Of a DNA stretch of 64,000 bases, positions 44,609 to 53,368 are shown one piece after another. The notes beneath the pieces were generated by a model, which had not been told where the DNA came from, did not search any database, and was given only the letters and a program-made list of their open reading frames with translations. The position numbers and the translations under genes were made by a program. This stretch comes from Kineosporiaceae bacterium SCSIO 59966. GTDB lineage: Bacteria > Actinomycetota > Actinomycetes > Actinomycetales > SCSIO-59966. Numbering within the stretch: position 1 is the first letter of the stretch; the number at the start of each line of letters is the position of its first letter. The stretch lies in contig CP052876.1 in the NCBI GenBank assembly GCA_020881835.1, positions 1,922,001-1,986,000 of the forward strand. Direction: 5' to 3'.

Positions 44609-47600
44609 TCAGCCGTAGAAGACGCGCTCCATCACCGCTCGGGCGCGCCGGGCGCAGCGCAGGTGGTCCTCCTCGAGGTCGGCCGCCGCGCCGGGGGGGT
44701 AGCCGAGCAGTCGGGCGACGCCCTCGAGGTCGCGCCGCGACTCCGGGAGCACGTCCGTCGGCCGCCCTCGCCACAGGGCGGCGGCGTTGCGGATCCGGGA
44801 CGCCGACCGCCAGGCCTCCGTGAGCACCGCGGCGTCGTCCGGGTCGAGCAGGGCCGCGGCCGAGGCGGCGGCGAGGGCAGCGGTCGTCGACGGCGTCCGC
44901 AGGGCAGGCACGGCGGCGGCGTGCCGGAGCTGGAGCAGCTGGGCCACCCACTCGACGTCCGCCAGACCACCGGGGCCGAGCTTCAGGTGCCGGCGCGGGT
45001 CCCGCCCACGGGGGATCCGCTCCCGCTCCACCCTGGCCTTGACCCGGCGGATCTCCCGGACCGCTGCGGCGTCCAGGCCGCCGACGGGGTAGCGCAGCGG
45101 GTCGACGAGCTCCGTGAACGCCCCGGCCAGCGCCTCGTCCCCGGCCACCGGCACGGCGCGCAGCAGGGCCTGCCGCTCCCAGGGCTGGGCCCACCGCCGG
45201 TAGTACTCGGCGTAGGAGTCCAGTGTCCGGGCGACGGGTCCGTTACGGCCCTCCGGCCGCAGGCCGGTGTCGATCCCGACCGGCAGGTCCGGCCCCGCGG
45301 CGGTCAGCAGCCGCTGCAGCTCGGTCACCGTCGCGACCGCCGCCTCCTGAGCCAGCGCCTCCGGCGCACCGGGCAGCGGCCGGTGCACGACGACGACGTC
45401 GGCGTCGCTGCCGTACCCGAGCTCACCGCCGCCGAGCCGGCCCATCCCGACGACGCTCACCGAGGTCGGCAACGGCCCAGCGGTGCGTTCCTCCACGACG
45501 CGGACGGCGGCCCGCAGCCCGACGTCGAGCGCGACGACGGTGGCGTCGGTGAGCGCTTCGGCCACGGCGTCGTCGTCCAGCAGGCCGACGACGTCGGCGA
45601 TCGCCGTCCGGAGCACCTCCCGGGTCCGGATGCCGCGGGCGACGGCGACCGCTGCGCGCGGGTCCTGCTGGCGGTCGGCGGCGGTGCGGGCCTCGGTGAG
45701 CAGGGCCTCCCGCCCTGGCGGACGCAGCGACTCGTCCGAGCCGAGCCATCGGGTCGCCTCGGCCTCCTTCTCGAGCAGCTCGGCGACGAGCCGGCTGCCC
45801 GACAGGACGTGCGCCAGCCGCTCGGCCGCGGCACCGGAGTCGCGGAGCATCTTGAGGTACCAGTGCGTCGCGCCCAGCTCGTCGCTGACCCGGCGGAAGG
45901 CGAGCAGTCCGGCGTCCGGGTCGGCTCCGTCGGCGAACCAGCCGAGCAGCACGGGCAGCAGCTGACGCTGGATGGCGGCCCGGCGGCTGACACCCTCGGT
46001 CAACGCCGTGAGGTGGTGCAGCGCGCCGGCCGGGTCGACGTAGCCCAGAGCCTGCAGCCGGGAGCGGGCCGCCTCCGGGGTGAGCCGTACCTCGTCGGTC
46101 GACAGCCGGGCCGCGGCCGCCAGCAGCGGACGGTAGAACAGCCGCTCGTGCAGCCGGCGTACCTCTCGGCGCGTCTGCTGCCACTGCCGCTCCAGGGTGT
46201 CGGCGTCCCGCAGACCACAGGCCCGGGCGAGGCGGCGCAGCTCCTCCCGCCCGGTCGGCAGCAGGTGCGTCCGGCGCAGCCGGTGCAGCTGCAGCCGGTG
46301 CTCGAGCACCCGCAGCCAGCGGTAGGCCAGGTCCAGGTCCGCGGCGTCGTCCCGACCGACGTAGCCGGTGCGGGACAGCGCCTCCAGCGCCTCGAGCGTG
46401 TTCCCGCTGCGCAGCCGGTCGTCGGTGCGCCCGTGCACCAGCTGGAGCAGCTGGACGGTGAACTCGACGTCGCGCAGCCCGCCCGCACCCAGCTTGAGCT
46501 GGCGGTCGGCCTGCCGGGACGGGACGTGCTCCTCCACCCGCCGGCGCATGGCCTGGACGTCGGCGACGAACCCGTCCCGTTCGGCGGCCCGCCACACCAT
46601 CGGCGTGATCGCCTCGACGTAGGCGCGACCGAGGTCGGCGTCCCCGGCCACCGGCCGGGCCTTGAGCAGCGCCTGGAACTCCCACGTCCGGGCCCAGCGC
46701 TCGTAGTAGGCGACGTGACTGGCCAGCGTCCGGACCAGCGGGCCGTTGCGGCCCTCCGGGCGCAGTGCGGCGTCCACCGGCCACAGTGCCCCCTCTCCGG
46801 TGGGGCCGGAGCAGGCGCGCGCCATCCCGGTGGCCAGCCGGGCGGCGACCTCCAGGGCACGCTCCTCCTCGACACCGTCGGCCGGCTCGGCGACGTAGAC
46901 CACGTCGACGTCGCTGACGTAGTTGAGCTCCCGTCCGCCGGTCTTGCCCATCGCCACGACGGCGAGCCGGGCGTCGCGGGCGTCCTCACCCAGCTCGGCG
47001 CGGGCGAGGGCCAGACCCGCCTCCAGGGCCGCGGCGGCGAGGTCGGCCAGGGCGGCGGCGACGTCGTCCACGACGGCCACCGGGTCGGCGGCGGTGAGGT
47101 CGCGTCCGGCCAGGGCGAGCAGCCGGCGCCGGTAGGCCGTCCGCATCAGGTCGTAGCCGGGCTGTCCGGCCGCCGCCGCCACCGGCTCGGCGGCCTGCGG
47201 GTCGGCGCCGACGGCGAGGAGCAGGTCAGTCCGCGGGTCTGCGGGTGTGGCGGTGTCGTCCTCGAGCACGCGCCAGTGCTCCGGGTGCCGGCTCAGGTGG
47301 TCGGCCAGAGCGGCGGAAGCCCCCAGCACCGCGAGCAGCCGGTCGCGGGCGGCCCCGCCGTCGCGCAGCACCCGGGCCAGGTCGCGGTCCTGCCCGCAGG
47401 CCTCGAGCAGGCGCAGGAGGCCGAGCAGGGCCAGCTCGGGGTCCGCGGTCGCGCCCAGCGCGGTGAGCAGCTCCTCGTCGGGCTCGCCGCTGCTGGGGTC
47501 CAGGAGCGGTCGCAGGACCGGGTCAGCGAGCAGCCGCCCAGCCCGCTCGGCGTCGGTGAAGCCGAGCCGGGCCAGCCGTCCGGTCCGGCTGCGCGGGCGT

Positions 47601-47617
47601 CCGGTGGCTGCGCTCAC
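44609..47617 (-). CDS. glnE: Glutamine synthetase adenylyltransferase/deadenylase
   Basis: Bifunctional GlnE, 1002 aa, which adds AMP to and removes AMP from a glutamine synthetase tyrosine in response to nitrogen state. Two nucleotidyltransferase halves are visible: the first with ELNYVSDVDVVYVAEP (near residue 235), the second with ELGYGSDADVVVVHRP (near 738), each followed by LRPEGRNGP and, in the first, SRQADRQLKLGAGGLRDVEF. Full length for the family. It lies with glnA2 and an amidotransferase as in mycobacteria, but is separated from glnA1 by about 16.5 kb. Confidence 0.96.
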   Translation of the reverse strand: MSAATGRPRSRTGRLARLGFTDAERAGRLLADPVLRPLLDPSSGEPDEELLTALGATADPELALLGLLRLLEACGQDRDLARVLRDGGAARDRLLAVLGASAALADHLSRHPEHWRVLEDDTATPADPRTDLLLAVGADPQAAEPVAAAAGQPGYDLMRTAYRRRLLALAGRDLTAADPVAVVDDVAAALADLAAAALEAGLALARAELGEDARDARLAVVAMGKTGGRELNYVSDVDVVYVAEPADGVEEERALEVAARLATGMARACSGPTGEGALWPVDAALRPEGRNGPLVRTLASHVAYYERWARTWEFQALLKARPVAGDADLGRAYVEAITPMVWRAAERDGFVADVQAMRRRVEEHVPSRQADRQLKLGAGGLRDVEFTVQLLQLVHGRTDDRLRSGNTLEALEALSRTGYVGRDDAADLDLAYRWLRVLEHRLQLHRLRRTHLLPTGREELRRLARACGLRDADTLERQWQQTRREVRRLHERLFYRPLLAAAARLSTDEVRLTPEAARSRLQALGYVDPAGALHHLTALTEGVSRRAAIQRQLLPVLLGWFADGADPDAGLLAFRRVSDELGATHWYLKMLRDSGAAAERLAHVLSGSRLVAELLEKEAEATRWLGSDESLRPPGREALLTEARTAADRQQDPRAAVAVARGIRTREVLRTAIADVVGLLDDDAVAEALTDATVVALDVGLRAAVRVVEERTAGPLPTSVSVVGMGRLGGGELGYGSDADVVVVHRPLPGAPEALAQEAAVATVTELQRLLTAAGPDLPVGIDTGLRPEGRNGPVARTLDSYAEYYRRWAQPWERQALLRAVPVAGDEALAGAFTELVDPLRYPVGGLDAAAVREIRRVKARVERERIPRGRDPRRHLKLGPGGLADVEWVAQLLQLRHAAAVPALRTPSTTAALAAASAAALLDPDDAAVLTEAWRSASRIRNAAALWRGRPTDVLPESRRDLEGVARLLGYPPGAAADLEEDHLRCARRARAVMERVFYG

Positions 47618-47637
47618 CCGGCCACCGTAACCAGGGG

Positions 47638-48354
47638 TCAGGCTGCGGCTCGTTCGGCCACGACCCGGGCGAAGGCCTGGCCGTGGGCGGCGGCGAGGGC
47701 CGCCAGCCGCTCGTCGGCCGCCTCCGCCTCGGCGAGGACCTCGTGGACCGTCCTGCCGCGCAGGGCGAGGACGTCCTGCTGGTCCCTCAGCCAGTCGGCG
47801 AGGACCTCCAGCGTGACCTCAGGGTGGTACTGCACGCCCCAGGCCGCCCTACCGAGCCGGAACGCCTGGTGCGGGTAGGCCGCCGAGCCGGCGAGCAGCA
47901 CCGCGCCGCCCGGCAGCGCGGTGACGGCGTCCCGGTGGGACTGCGCCGCCAGCCAGCTGGGGCCGAGACCGCCGACCAGCGCGTCGTCCGCGGCGTCCGG
48001 GGTAGCGGTGACCTCCACGACCCCGGTCTCCGACCCGGCCGCCCCGCGGCGGACGGACCCGCCGGTGGCCAGGGCGAGCAGCTGGGCGCCGAGGCACACG
48101 CCGAGGACCGGGACGTCGTCCGCCACCGCGCGGGCCAGCAGGTCCCGGGTGGCGGGCAGCCACGGCGCCACGTCGTCCTCCCACGCGGCCACCCGACCCC
48201 CGAGCACGACCAGGCCGTCGTGGTCGGTGAGCCGGTCCGGCAGCGGGTCGCCGCGGTCGGGCCGGACGACGTCGACGTCCACCCCGTGGAGGTCAAGCCG
48301 GCCGAGCGGCACCCGGTCCTCGTGCTGGACGACGAGGACGCGCCGGCTGCTCAC
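47638..48354 (-). CDS. Class I glutamine amidotransferase-like protein
   Basis: A 238-aa stand-alone class I glutamine amidotransferase domain. The catalytic Cys lies in PVLGVCLGAQLLALATGG (about residue 85), the His-Glu in WGVQYHPEVTLEVL. No synthetase domain follows. The GTG start overlaps the glnA2 stop by 4 nt, so it is coupled to glnA2; the family includes gamma-glutamyl hydrolases acting with GlnA-like enzymes in polyamine or amine breakdown, a possible but unproven partnership here. Confidence 0.82.
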   Translation of the reverse strand: MSSRRVLVVQHEDRVPLGRLDLHGVDVDVVRPDRGDPLPDRLTDHDGLVVLGGRVAAWEDDVAPWLPATRDLLARAVADDVPVLGVCLGAQLLALATGGSVRRGAAGSETGVVEVTATPDAADDALVGGLGPSWLAAQSHRDAVTALPGGAVLLAGSAAYPHQAFRLGRAAWGVQYHPEVTLEVLADWLRDQQDVLALRGRTVHEVLAEAEAADERLAALAAAHGQAFARVVAERAAA

Positions 48355-49697
48355 AGCACCGGCAGGTAGCGCCGCAGCTCGTACGGCGTCACCTGGTGGC
48401 GGTAGTCGGCCCACTCCTGGCGCTTGTTGCGCAGGAAGAAGTCGAAGACGCCTTCACCGAGCGTCTCGGCGACGAGCTCGGACTCCTCCATGATCGCGAT
48501 GGCGTGGTCGAGGCTGGCCGGCAGCGGCGCGATGCCCAGGGCACGGCGCTCGGCGTCGGTCAGCGCCCACACGTCGTCCTCGGCGCCCTCGGGCAGGTCG
48601 TACCCCTGCTCGATGCCGCGCAGCCCGGCGGCGAGCAGGACGGCGTAGGCGAGGTAGGGGTTCGCCGCCGCGTCGAGCGCCCGGTACTCCACCCGCACGG
48701 AGTTCGCCTTGCCGGGCTTGTACATCGGCACCCGGATGAGCGCGGAGCGGTTGTTGTGCCCCCAGCAGACGTAGGACGGCGCCTCCCCGCCGCCCCACAA
48801 TCGCTTGTAGGAGTTGACGAACTGGTTCGTCACCGCGGTGATCTCGGGTGCGTGCCGGAGCAGGCCGGCGATGAACTGCCGACCGGTACGGCTCAGCTGG
48901 TAGCGGGCTCCGGCCTCGTAGAAGGCGTTCGTGTCCCCCTCGAACAGGGACAGGTGGGTGTGCATGCCGCTGCCGGGGTGCTCGACGAGGGGCTTCGGCA
49001 TGAAGGACGCGAGCACGCCCTCCTGCAGCGCCACCTCCTTGATCACCGTGCGGAAGGTCATGATGTTGTCGGCGGTGGACAGGGCGTCGGCGTAGCGCAG
49101 GTCGATCTCGTTCTGCCCCGGTCCGCCCTCGTGGTGGCTGAACTCCACGGAGATGCCCATCGCCTCCAGCATCGTGATCGCCGCCCGGCGGAAGTCGTGG
49201 GCGGTGCCCCGCGGCACGTGGTCGAAGTAGCCGCCGGAGTCCACCGGCACCGGCTCCGTCCCGGGCACCGGGTCCCCCTTGAACAGGTAGAACTCGACCT
49301 CGGGGTGGGTGTAGAAGGTGAACCCCATCCCGGCGGCCTTCTCCAGGGTGCGCCGCAGCACGAACCGCGGGTCGGCGTGGGCCGGCTCGCCGTCCGGGGT
49401 GAGCACGTCGCAGAACATCCGGGCCGTGCCGTGCTGACCGTCGTCCGACACCCGCCACGGCAGCACCTGGTACGTCGACGGGTCGGGGCGGACGAGCATG
49501 TCCGCCTCGTGCACCCGGGCGAGGCCCTCGATGGCGCTGCCGTCGAAGCCGATGCCCTCGGCGAACGCGCCCTCGAGCTCGGCCGGCGCCACCGCCACCG
49601 ACTTGAGGAAGCCCAGGACGTCGGTGAACCACAGCCGGACGAACCGGATGTCCCGTTCCTCGATCGACCGGAGCACGAACTCCTGCTGCCTGTCCAT
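48351..49697 (-). CDS. glnA2: Glutamine synthetase family protein GlnA2
   Basis: Second type I glutamine synthetase family member, 448 aa. It shows RFVRLWFTDVLGFLKSVAVA, EGIGFDGSAIEGLARVHEAD, HPEVEFYLFKGDPVPGTEPV, HHEGGPGQNEIDLRYADALS, MPKPLVEHPGSGMHTHLSLF and NRSALIRVP. The adenylylation loop reads EDDVWALTDAE with no Tyr at the usual place, so it is not a GlnE target. Actinobacterial GlnA2 may make glutamine in some species or gamma-glutamylate amines in others. ATG at 49697 follows a -10-like CAGGAT by 6 nt; a GlnR-like half box overlaps the -35. Confidence 0.92.
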   Translation of the reverse strand: MDRQQEFVLRSIEERDIRFVRLWFTDVLGFLKSVAVAPAELEGAFAEGIGFDGSAIEGLARVHEADMLVRPDPSTYQVLPWRVSDDGQHGTARMFCDVLTPDGEPAHADPRFVLRRTLEKAAGMGFTFYTHPEVEFYLFKGDPVPGTEPVPVDSGGYFDHVPRGTAHDFRRAAITMLEAMGISVEFSHHEGGPGQNEIDLRYADALSTADNIMTFRTVIKEVALQEGVLASFMPKPLVEHPGSGMHTHLSLFEGDTNAFYEAGARYQLSRTGRQFIAGLLRHAPEITAVTNQFVNSYKRLWGGGEAPSYVCWGHNNRSALIRVPMYKPGKANSVRVEYRALDAAANPYLAYAVLLAAGLRGIEQGYDLPEGAEDDVWALTDAERRALGIAPLPASLDHAIAIMEESELVAETLGEGVFDFFLRNKRQEWADYRHQVTPYELRRYLPVL

Positions 49698-49719
49698 GAC
49701 CGCATCCTGCTACGCCCGT

Positions 49720-49735
49720 GTTTCCCCCCGGTTAC
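49720..49735 (-). promoter_or_regulatory. GlnR-like half box at glnA2
   Basis: Read on the minus strand: GTAAC-CGGGGG-GAAAC, an exact a-b pair of the GlnR box with n6 spacing, centred about 30 nt before the predicted start. The next two pentamers are degenerate. Position over the -35 hints at repression or competition. Confidence 0.5.
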
Positions 49736-49755
49736 CACCACCCCCTTCTCGTCGG

Positions 49756-49819
49756 CGATCTCTGGAGGCCTTCCGTGGTCTCGTGGCCGGTCGAGACCCC
49801 GGAAGGCCTCCAGAGATCG
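49756..49819. repeat. Long intergenic cruciform
   Basis: A perfect 19-bp inverted repeat (49756-49774 and 49801-49819) has inside its loop a second inverted pair, GGTCTCG and CGAGACC, around TGGCCGGT. It lies between divergent glnA2 and nadE. The whole 64 bp can fold as an extended hairpin. It is not positioned as a terminator for either gene. Confidence 0.8.
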
Positions 49820-49841
49820 GGCGAGGCCGCGGGGGCCTCAC

Positions 49842-49847
49842 TACTCT
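49842..49847 (+). promoter_or_regulatory. -10 element, leaderless promoter of nadE
   Basis: TACTCT, 6 nt spacer, ATG at 49854. Confidence 0.5.
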
Positions 49848-49853
49848 CGCGTC

Positions 49854-51587
49854 ATGCCGCAGCTACGCATCGCCCTCGGCCAGGTGAACCCGTGCGTCGG
49901 CGACCTGGCCGGCAACGCCGCCCTGGTCCGGGACTGGGTCAGCCAGGCCGCTGCCGCCGGAGCGCACCTGGTCGCGTTCCCGGAGATGGTGCTCACCGGC
50001 TACCCGGTCGAGGACCTGGCGCTGCGCACGTCGTTCGTCGAGGCGTCCCGGCACACGCTGAACCGGTTGGCCGCCGACCTGGTCGCCGACGGCCACGGCG
50101 ACCTGCCCGTCGTCGTCGGCTACCTCGACCGCGCGGTCGACGCGCCGGACGCCCAGGCCGGCAAGCCGCAGAACTGCGCCGCGGTGCTGCACGGAGGCCA
50201 GGTCGTGGCCCGCTACGCCAAGCACCACCTGCCGAACTACGGCGTCTTCGACGAGTTCCGCATCTTCACGCCCGGCCACGAGCTCACCGTCGTGCGGGTA
50301 CGCGGGGTGGACGTCGCCATCGCCATCTGCGAGGACATCTGGCAGCAGGGCGGGCCCGTCGCCATGACCAGGGACGCCGGCGCCGAGCTGCTCCTGGTGA
50401 TCAACGGCTCCCCCTACGAGCGGGACAAGGACGACGTCCGGCTGGAGCTCGTCCGGCGGCACGCGGCCCAGGCCGGGTGCACGCTCGCCTACGTCAACAT
50501 GGTCGGCGGCCAGGACGACCTGGTCTTCGACGGCGACTCCCTCGTCGTCGACCCCGCCGGGGAGCTCATCGCCCGCGGACCGCAGTTCGCCGAGGACCTG
50601 CTCGTCGCCGACCTCGACCTGCGCTACTCGACCGTCGACCCGCAGACGCCGCCGCCCGAGGTGAGGCTGGTCGAGATCAGCACCGAGCCGGCCGAGCCGT
50701 ACCAGCCGCAGCAGAACCCGTGCGCCGAGCGCCTCGACGACGTCGGCGAGGTGTACGAGGCCCTCGTGACGGGGCTGCGGGACTACGTGCGCAAGAACGG
50801 CTTCCGCTCCGTGGCTCTCGGCCTGTCCGGCGGCATCGACTCGGCGCTGGTGGCCGCGGTCGCCGTCGACGCGCTCGGAGCCGAGAACGTCGTCGGCGTC
50901 TCGCTGCCCAGCTCGTACTCCTCCCAGCACTCCCGGGACGACGCGGACGACCTGGCCAGCCGCACCGGGCTGGACTACCGCGTCGTGCCGATCGCCCCGA
51001 TGGTCGAGGGCTTCCTGGCGAGCATGGAGCTGCCGGGGGTCGCGGAGGAGAACCTGCAGGCCCGGGTGCGGGGCGTCGTCCTCATGGGCCTGTCGAACGT
51101 CGAAGGCCACCTCGTGCTGGCCACCGGTAACAAGAGCGAGCTGTCCGTCGGCTACTCGACCATGTACGGCGACACCGTCGGCGGGTTCGCCCCGCTCAAG
51201 GACGTACCGAAGACGCTGGTCTGGCAGCTGGCGCGCTGGCGCAACGCCCGCGCCGAACAGCGCGGTGAGACCCCGCCGATCCCGGAGTCGTCCATCACGA
51301 AGGCCCCGTCGGCCGAGCTGCGCCCCGGTCAGCAGGACTCGGACTCCCTGCCGCCGTACGACGTCCTGGACGCGATGCTGGAGCTGTACGTCACCGAGGC
51401 GCGCAGCCGCGGTGAGCTGATCGAGGCCGGCTTCGACGCCGACACGGTGGACGCGGTGGTCACGCTCGTGGACCGCGCCGAGTGGAAGCGGCGCCAGTTC
51501 GCCCCCGGTCCCAAGATCAGCCGGATCGCGTTCGGACGGGACCGCCGCCTGCCGGTGACCAGCCGATGGCGGGAGAACCAGCCCTGA
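49854..51587 (+). CDS. nadE: Glutamine-dependent NAD+ synthetase
   Basis: Two-domain NAD+ synthetase, 577 aa, the last step of NAD synthesis. N-terminal nitrilase-like glutaminase domain has the triad E44 (AFPEMVLTGYP), K123 (RYAKHHLPNYG) and C159 (AICEDIWQQGG). The C-terminal synthetase has the P-loop LGLSGGIDSALVAAV (about 322-336), TGNKSELSVGYSTMYGD and KDVPKTLVWQL. Complete and typical. ATG at 49854 follows a leaderless-type -10. Confidence 0.95.
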   Translation: MPQLRIALGQVNPCVGDLAGNAALVRDWVSQAAAAGAHLVAFPEMVLTGYPVEDLALRTSFVEASRHTLNRLAADLVADGHGDLPVVVGYLDRAVDAPDAQAGKPQNCAAVLHGGQVVARYAKHHLPNYGVFDEFRIFTPGHELTVVRVRGVDVAIAICEDIWQQGGPVAMTRDAGAELLLVINGSPYERDKDDVRLELVRRHAAQAGCTLAYVNMVGGQDDLVFDGDSLVVDPAGELIARGPQFAEDLLVADLDLRYSTVDPQTPPPEVRLVEISTEPAEPYQPQQNPCAERLDDVGEVYEALVTGLRDYVRKNGFRSVALGLSGGIDSALVAAVAVDALGAENVVGVSLPSSYSSQHSRDDADDLASRTGLDYRVVPIAPMVEGFLASMELPGVAEENLQARVRGVVLMGLSNVEGHLVLATGNKSELSVGYSTMYGDTVGGFAPLKDVPKTLVWQLARWRNARAEQRGETPPIPESSITKAPSAELRPGQQDSDSLPPYDVLDAMLELYVTEARSRGELIEAGFDADTVDAVVTLVDRAEWKRRQFAPGPKISRIAFGRDRRLPVTSRWRENQP

Positions 51588-51602
51588 CGTCGACCACCCG
51601 CG

Positions 51603-52316
51603 TCAGGCAAGGGCGGCACGCAGCTGAGCGGTCAGCACCCCCGGCGCCTGGACCATCGACGGTCCGTACCAGGTGAGCATTCGGCCGTCGACGAACGCGA
51701 CCGGCAGGCCGGAGAACACCTCCGGACCGTCGTCCGGACCGAAGGGGTACGGCTCGTCGGGCAGGACGACGAGGTCGACCGGCCCCACGGCGTCCGGGGA
51801 GAACCTCGGGTAGCGCTCCGGCGACGAGGCGAGCACGTTGTCCACGCCCAGCCGGGCCAGCACGTCACCGGCGAACGTGTCCCGCCCCAGGGCCATCCAC
51901 GGCCGGCGCCAGACCGGGACGACGGCACGCAGTCGGCGGGGCGCGACGGGCTCGACGTCCTGCCAGGCCCGGGCCGCGGCGTCCAGCCACGCCGGTCGCC
52001 CGGCGCCGCACCGCACGAGCACCTCGGCCAGCGACTCCAGCGCGCCGTCCACCGTCCGGATGTCGGTGACGTGCACGGTCAGGCCCTCGTCCCGCAGCGC
52101 GTCCAGGTCCGCCGGCCGGTTCTCCTCGGCGTTGGCGAGCACCAGGTCGGGCTCGAGCGCGACGATCGCCGACACGTCAGGGTTCTTGGTTCCCCGGACC
52201 CGGACGACGTCCAGGTCCGGCGGATGGGTGCACCAGTCCGTGGCCCCCACCAGCAGCCCGGGGGCGCTGACGGCGACGGACTCGGTGAGCGACGGCACCA
52301 GGGAGACCACGCGCAC
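51603..52316 (-). CDS. BtuF-like helical-backbone metal receptor
   Basis: A 237-aa protein of the periplasmic-binding-like TroA/BtuF fold. It begins MRVVSLVPSLTESVAVSAPG, with THPPDLDVVRVRGTKNPDVS, LEPDLVLANAEENRPADLDA and SPERYPRFSPDAVG. There is no signal peptide or lipobox, so it is likely cytosolic, as in a known group of cobalamin-binding-like actinobacterial proteins. No transporter genes adjoin it. It may bind a corrinoid, but the B12 operon is 40 kb away and no link is shown. GTG start. Confidence 0.75.
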   Translation of the reverse strand: MRVVSLVPSLTESVAVSAPGLLVGATDWCTHPPDLDVVRVRGTKNPDVSAIVALEPDLVLANAEENRPADLDALRDEGLTVHVTDIRTVDGALESLAEVLVRCGAGRPAWLDAAARAWQDVEPVAPRRLRAVVPVWRRPWMALGRDTFAGDVLARLGVDNVLASSPERYPRFSPDAVGPVDLVVLPDEPYPFGPDDGPEVFSGLPVAFVDGRMLTWYGPSMVQAPGVLTAQLRAALA

Positions 52317-52336
52317 GCTGAGATGCTGTCACGTAC

Positions 52337-52342
52337 TAGCGT
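52337..52342 (+). promoter_or_regulatory. -10 element, leaderless promoter of FGD-like gene
   Basis: TAGCGT, 6 nt spacer, ATG at 52349. Confidence 0.45.
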
Positions 52343-52348
52343 CGAGCC

Positions 52349-53347
52349 ATGAGCCTGACCGTCGGGTACGCCGCCATGCTCGAGCAGTTCGGCCCCCGCG
52401 AGGCGGTCGACTACACGGCGCTGGCCGAGCAGCACGGGTTCTCCGGCTGCATGGCCGCGGACCACTTCCAGCCGTGGGTCCCGCAGCAGGGGCAGGCGGC
52501 GTTCGTCTGGAACGTGCTGACAGCCGTCGGCGAGCGCACCACCGGCGACCTCGGACCGGGAGTCACCTGCCCGTCGTTCCGGTTTCACCCGGCGGTGGTC
52601 GCCCAGGCCTCCGCCACCCTCGAGGCGATGTACCCGGGGCGGCACTGGTTGGGGCTCGGCTCCGGTGAGGCGCTCAACGAGCACGTCACAGGCGGGTACT
52701 GGCCGGAGGCGCCGGAGCGCATCAACCGGATGTTCGAGGCGATCGAGGTCATCCGCAAGCTGTTCGACGGCTCCCTCAAGGGCAAGGACGTCAAGCACCG
52801 CGGGGAGTTCTTCACCCTCGAGTCGACGCGACTGTGGACGATGCCCGAGACCGCGCCGCCGATCCTCGTCGCGACGGCGGGGCCGGTGACGGCCAAGCGT
52901 GCCGGCCGGCACGCCGACGGCCTGATCACCGTCGGCGCGCCGCTGGAGAAGATCGGCGGGCTGTTCGACCGGTTCGCCGAGGGCGCCCGCGAGGCCGGCA
53001 AGGACCCCGACACGATGCCGCGCGTCCTGCAGCTGCACCTGTCGTGGGCCGCCACCGACGAGGAGGCCCTGCAGAACGCGTTGACCGAGTGGCCCAACGG
53101 GGGCATGAAGTTCCCCAAGGCCGACATCCGCTCCCCGCACGACTTCGCCCAGATGGCCCGACTGGTCCGGCCGGAGGACTTCGAGGGCCGGATGGTGATC
53201 TCCTCCGACCCCGACGTGCACCGGGCCCACATCCAGCGGTACGTCGACCTCGGCTTCGACCGGATCTACCTGCACAACGTCGGACGCAACCAGCGGGAGT
53301 GGCTCGAGGTCTTCGGCCGCGAGGTGCTGCCGCGGCTGAGCCGCTGA
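52349..53347 (+). CDS. F420-dependent glucose-6-phosphate dehydrogenase-like (TIGR03557)
   Basis: LLM-family F420 oxidoreductase of the FGD/TIGR03557 branch, 332 aa. It shows MSLTVGYAAMLEQFGPREAV, AADHFQPWVPQQGQAAFVWN, GVTCPSFRFHPAVVAQASAT, GLGSGEALNEHVTGGYWPEA and VATAGPVTAKRAGRHADGLI, all aligned with mycobacterial Fgd. True Fgd reduces F420 with glucose 6-phosphate; family members also use other alcohols, so the substrate is open. It stands behind its own leaderless-type promoter and starts an operon-like run with the next gene. Confidence 0.85.
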   Translation: MSLTVGYAAMLEQFGPREAVDYTALAEQHGFSGCMAADHFQPWVPQQGQAAFVWNVLTAVGERTTGDLGPGVTCPSFRFHPAVVAQASATLEAMYPGRHWLGLGSGEALNEHVTGGYWPEAPERINRMFEAIEVIRKLFDGSLKGKDVKHRGEFFTLESTRLWTMPETAPPILVATAGPVTAKRAGRHADGLITVGAPLEKIGGLFDRFAEGAREAGKDPDTMPRVLQLHLSWAATDEEALQNALTEWPNGGMKFPKADIRSPHDFAQMARLVRPEDFEGRMVISSDPDVHRAHIQRYVDLGFDRIYLHNVGRNQREWLEVFGREVLPRLSR

Positions 53348-53368
53348 CGGTCGAGGACGCACCCCGCC

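Noticed and set aside
44663-47878. A 1071-codon plus-strand frame antisense to glnE
   Set aside because: Composition is a mirror of glnE codon bias and has no recognisable domain.
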